Shown here piece by piece: positions 31,916 through 32,164 of a DNA stretch of 32,164 nucleotides (position 1 is its first letter; every line of letters starts with the position of its first letter). The stretch comes from Clostridia bacterium. Lineage in GTDB: Bacteria; Bacillota; Clostridia; Oscillospirales; CAG-272. Location of the stretch: contig JAGBCA010000060.1 in the NCBI GenBank assembly GCA_017938205.1, positions 1 to 32,164 of the forward strand, read 5' to 3'. A program made the translations under genes and the position numbers. The notes beneath the pieces were generated by a model. It worked only from the letters and a program-made list of their open reading frames with translations. It was not told the origin of the DNA and made no database searches.

Positions 31916-32164
31916 GCGTAGTGCCCTTAAGGACACTACGCAACTAAGTTTGCCCTGGGGGCAAGTGAAGTTTACCACGTGAACCCCCAAAGCTCGACTT
32001 CGCTCGCTTCGGGGAACCCCTATGTAAGTGAAGTTATCCTGCGGATAGTGAAGTTTTGCCTTCGGCAAAGTGGGCAAACTTAACTTCACTCGGTGCGTAA
32101 AAGTTGCAAAGCAACTTTGCACGAACTTCACTGCAAAGCAACTTCACTTTCGCGTAAGCGAAAA
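31916..32164. repeat. Hairpin array with GTGAAGTT/AACTTCAC units
   Basis: The element fills the rest of the window and probably continues past it. GTGAAGTT occurs at 31965, 32028 and 32048, and its reverse complement AACTTCAC at 32082, 32124 and 32140. Between them lie small hairpins: 31950-31964 (TTGCCC/GGGCAA), 32035-32047 (TATCC/GGATA), 32055-32069 (TTTGCC/GGCAAA), 32101-32117 (AAGTTGC/GCAACTT) and 32148-32163 (TTTCGC/GCGAAA). An 11-bp inverted pair TAAGTTTGCCC (31945-31955) and GGGCAAACTTA (32072-32082) could close the first half. A 26-bp near-palindrome, GCGTAGTG...CACTACGC, at 31916-31941 leads it and may act as terminator for the operon. Confidence 0.75.

Noticed and set aside
31916-32164. 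CRISPR array at the right end
   Set aside because: Units are only eight bases, switch orientation, and the intervening segments are hairpins of unequal length rather than unique spacers.

Overview
The window looks like a chromosomal stretch of a Firmicutes genome, most likely an uncultured anaerobic gut-type clostridium. The evidence is AGGAGG-type ribosome binding sites, several textbook sigma-A promoters (TTGACA-N17-TATAAT), many Gram-positive-style lipoproteins, a TAXI-type TRAP transporter, a pth-mfd-foldase gene order, and surface proteins with 'H..D.NG.CD.C' modules. The placement is an inference from gene content. I see no rRNA, tRNA, CRISPR array, prophage or transposase.

Layout. (1) Positions 1-255 hold a terminator and a 38-bp tandem repeat. 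(2) 256-6616, minus strand: a TAXI-TRAP solute-binding lipoprotein and its fused permease, then two tandem paralogous serine hydrolases of the class C beta-lactamase fold. The hydrolases have their own consensus promoter, which lies inside the transporter's terminator region. (3) 6864-9528, plus strand: two overlapping DHH/DHHA1 phosphoesterases (NrnA family) and SurE, a nucleotide-turnover operon ending in a strong hairpin terminator. (4) 9639-21511, minus strand: a complete carbohydrate-type ABC importer (ATPase, two permeases, binding lipoprotein), then a staphylococcal-nuclease-like lipoprotein and a 1432-residue multi-OB surface lipoprotein. A lipoprotein with a barnase-like ribonuclease domain follows under its own promoter. 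(5) 21816-22580, minus strand: an RDD membrane protein. (6) 22985-31881, plus strand: a conserved protein with a possible distant ThyX-like fold, glutamine-dependent NAD synthetase, peptidyl-tRNA hydrolase, Mfd, a membrane-anchored PrsA/SurA-like protein and an AEC-family transporter, closely spaced and probably one operon. (7) 31882 to the end: a hairpin-rich intergenic array of GTGAAGTT/AACTTCAC units.

The most interesting reading is regions 3 and 4 together. They encode two different predicted surface nucleases, a large OB-fold surface protein, an ABC importer, two nanoRNase/pAp-phosphatase-type enzymes and a nucleotidase. This could be a locus for foraging extracellular nucleic acid, a hypothesis built on domain recognition by eye and gene order. 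The importer operon has a 21-bp palindrome just after its promoter and a reverse-oriented copy 148 bp upstream, a good candidate operator pair. Other points of note are a Lys-to-Arg change at the expected glutaminase lysine of NAD synthetase, and the promoter nested in a terminator at 3259-3314.
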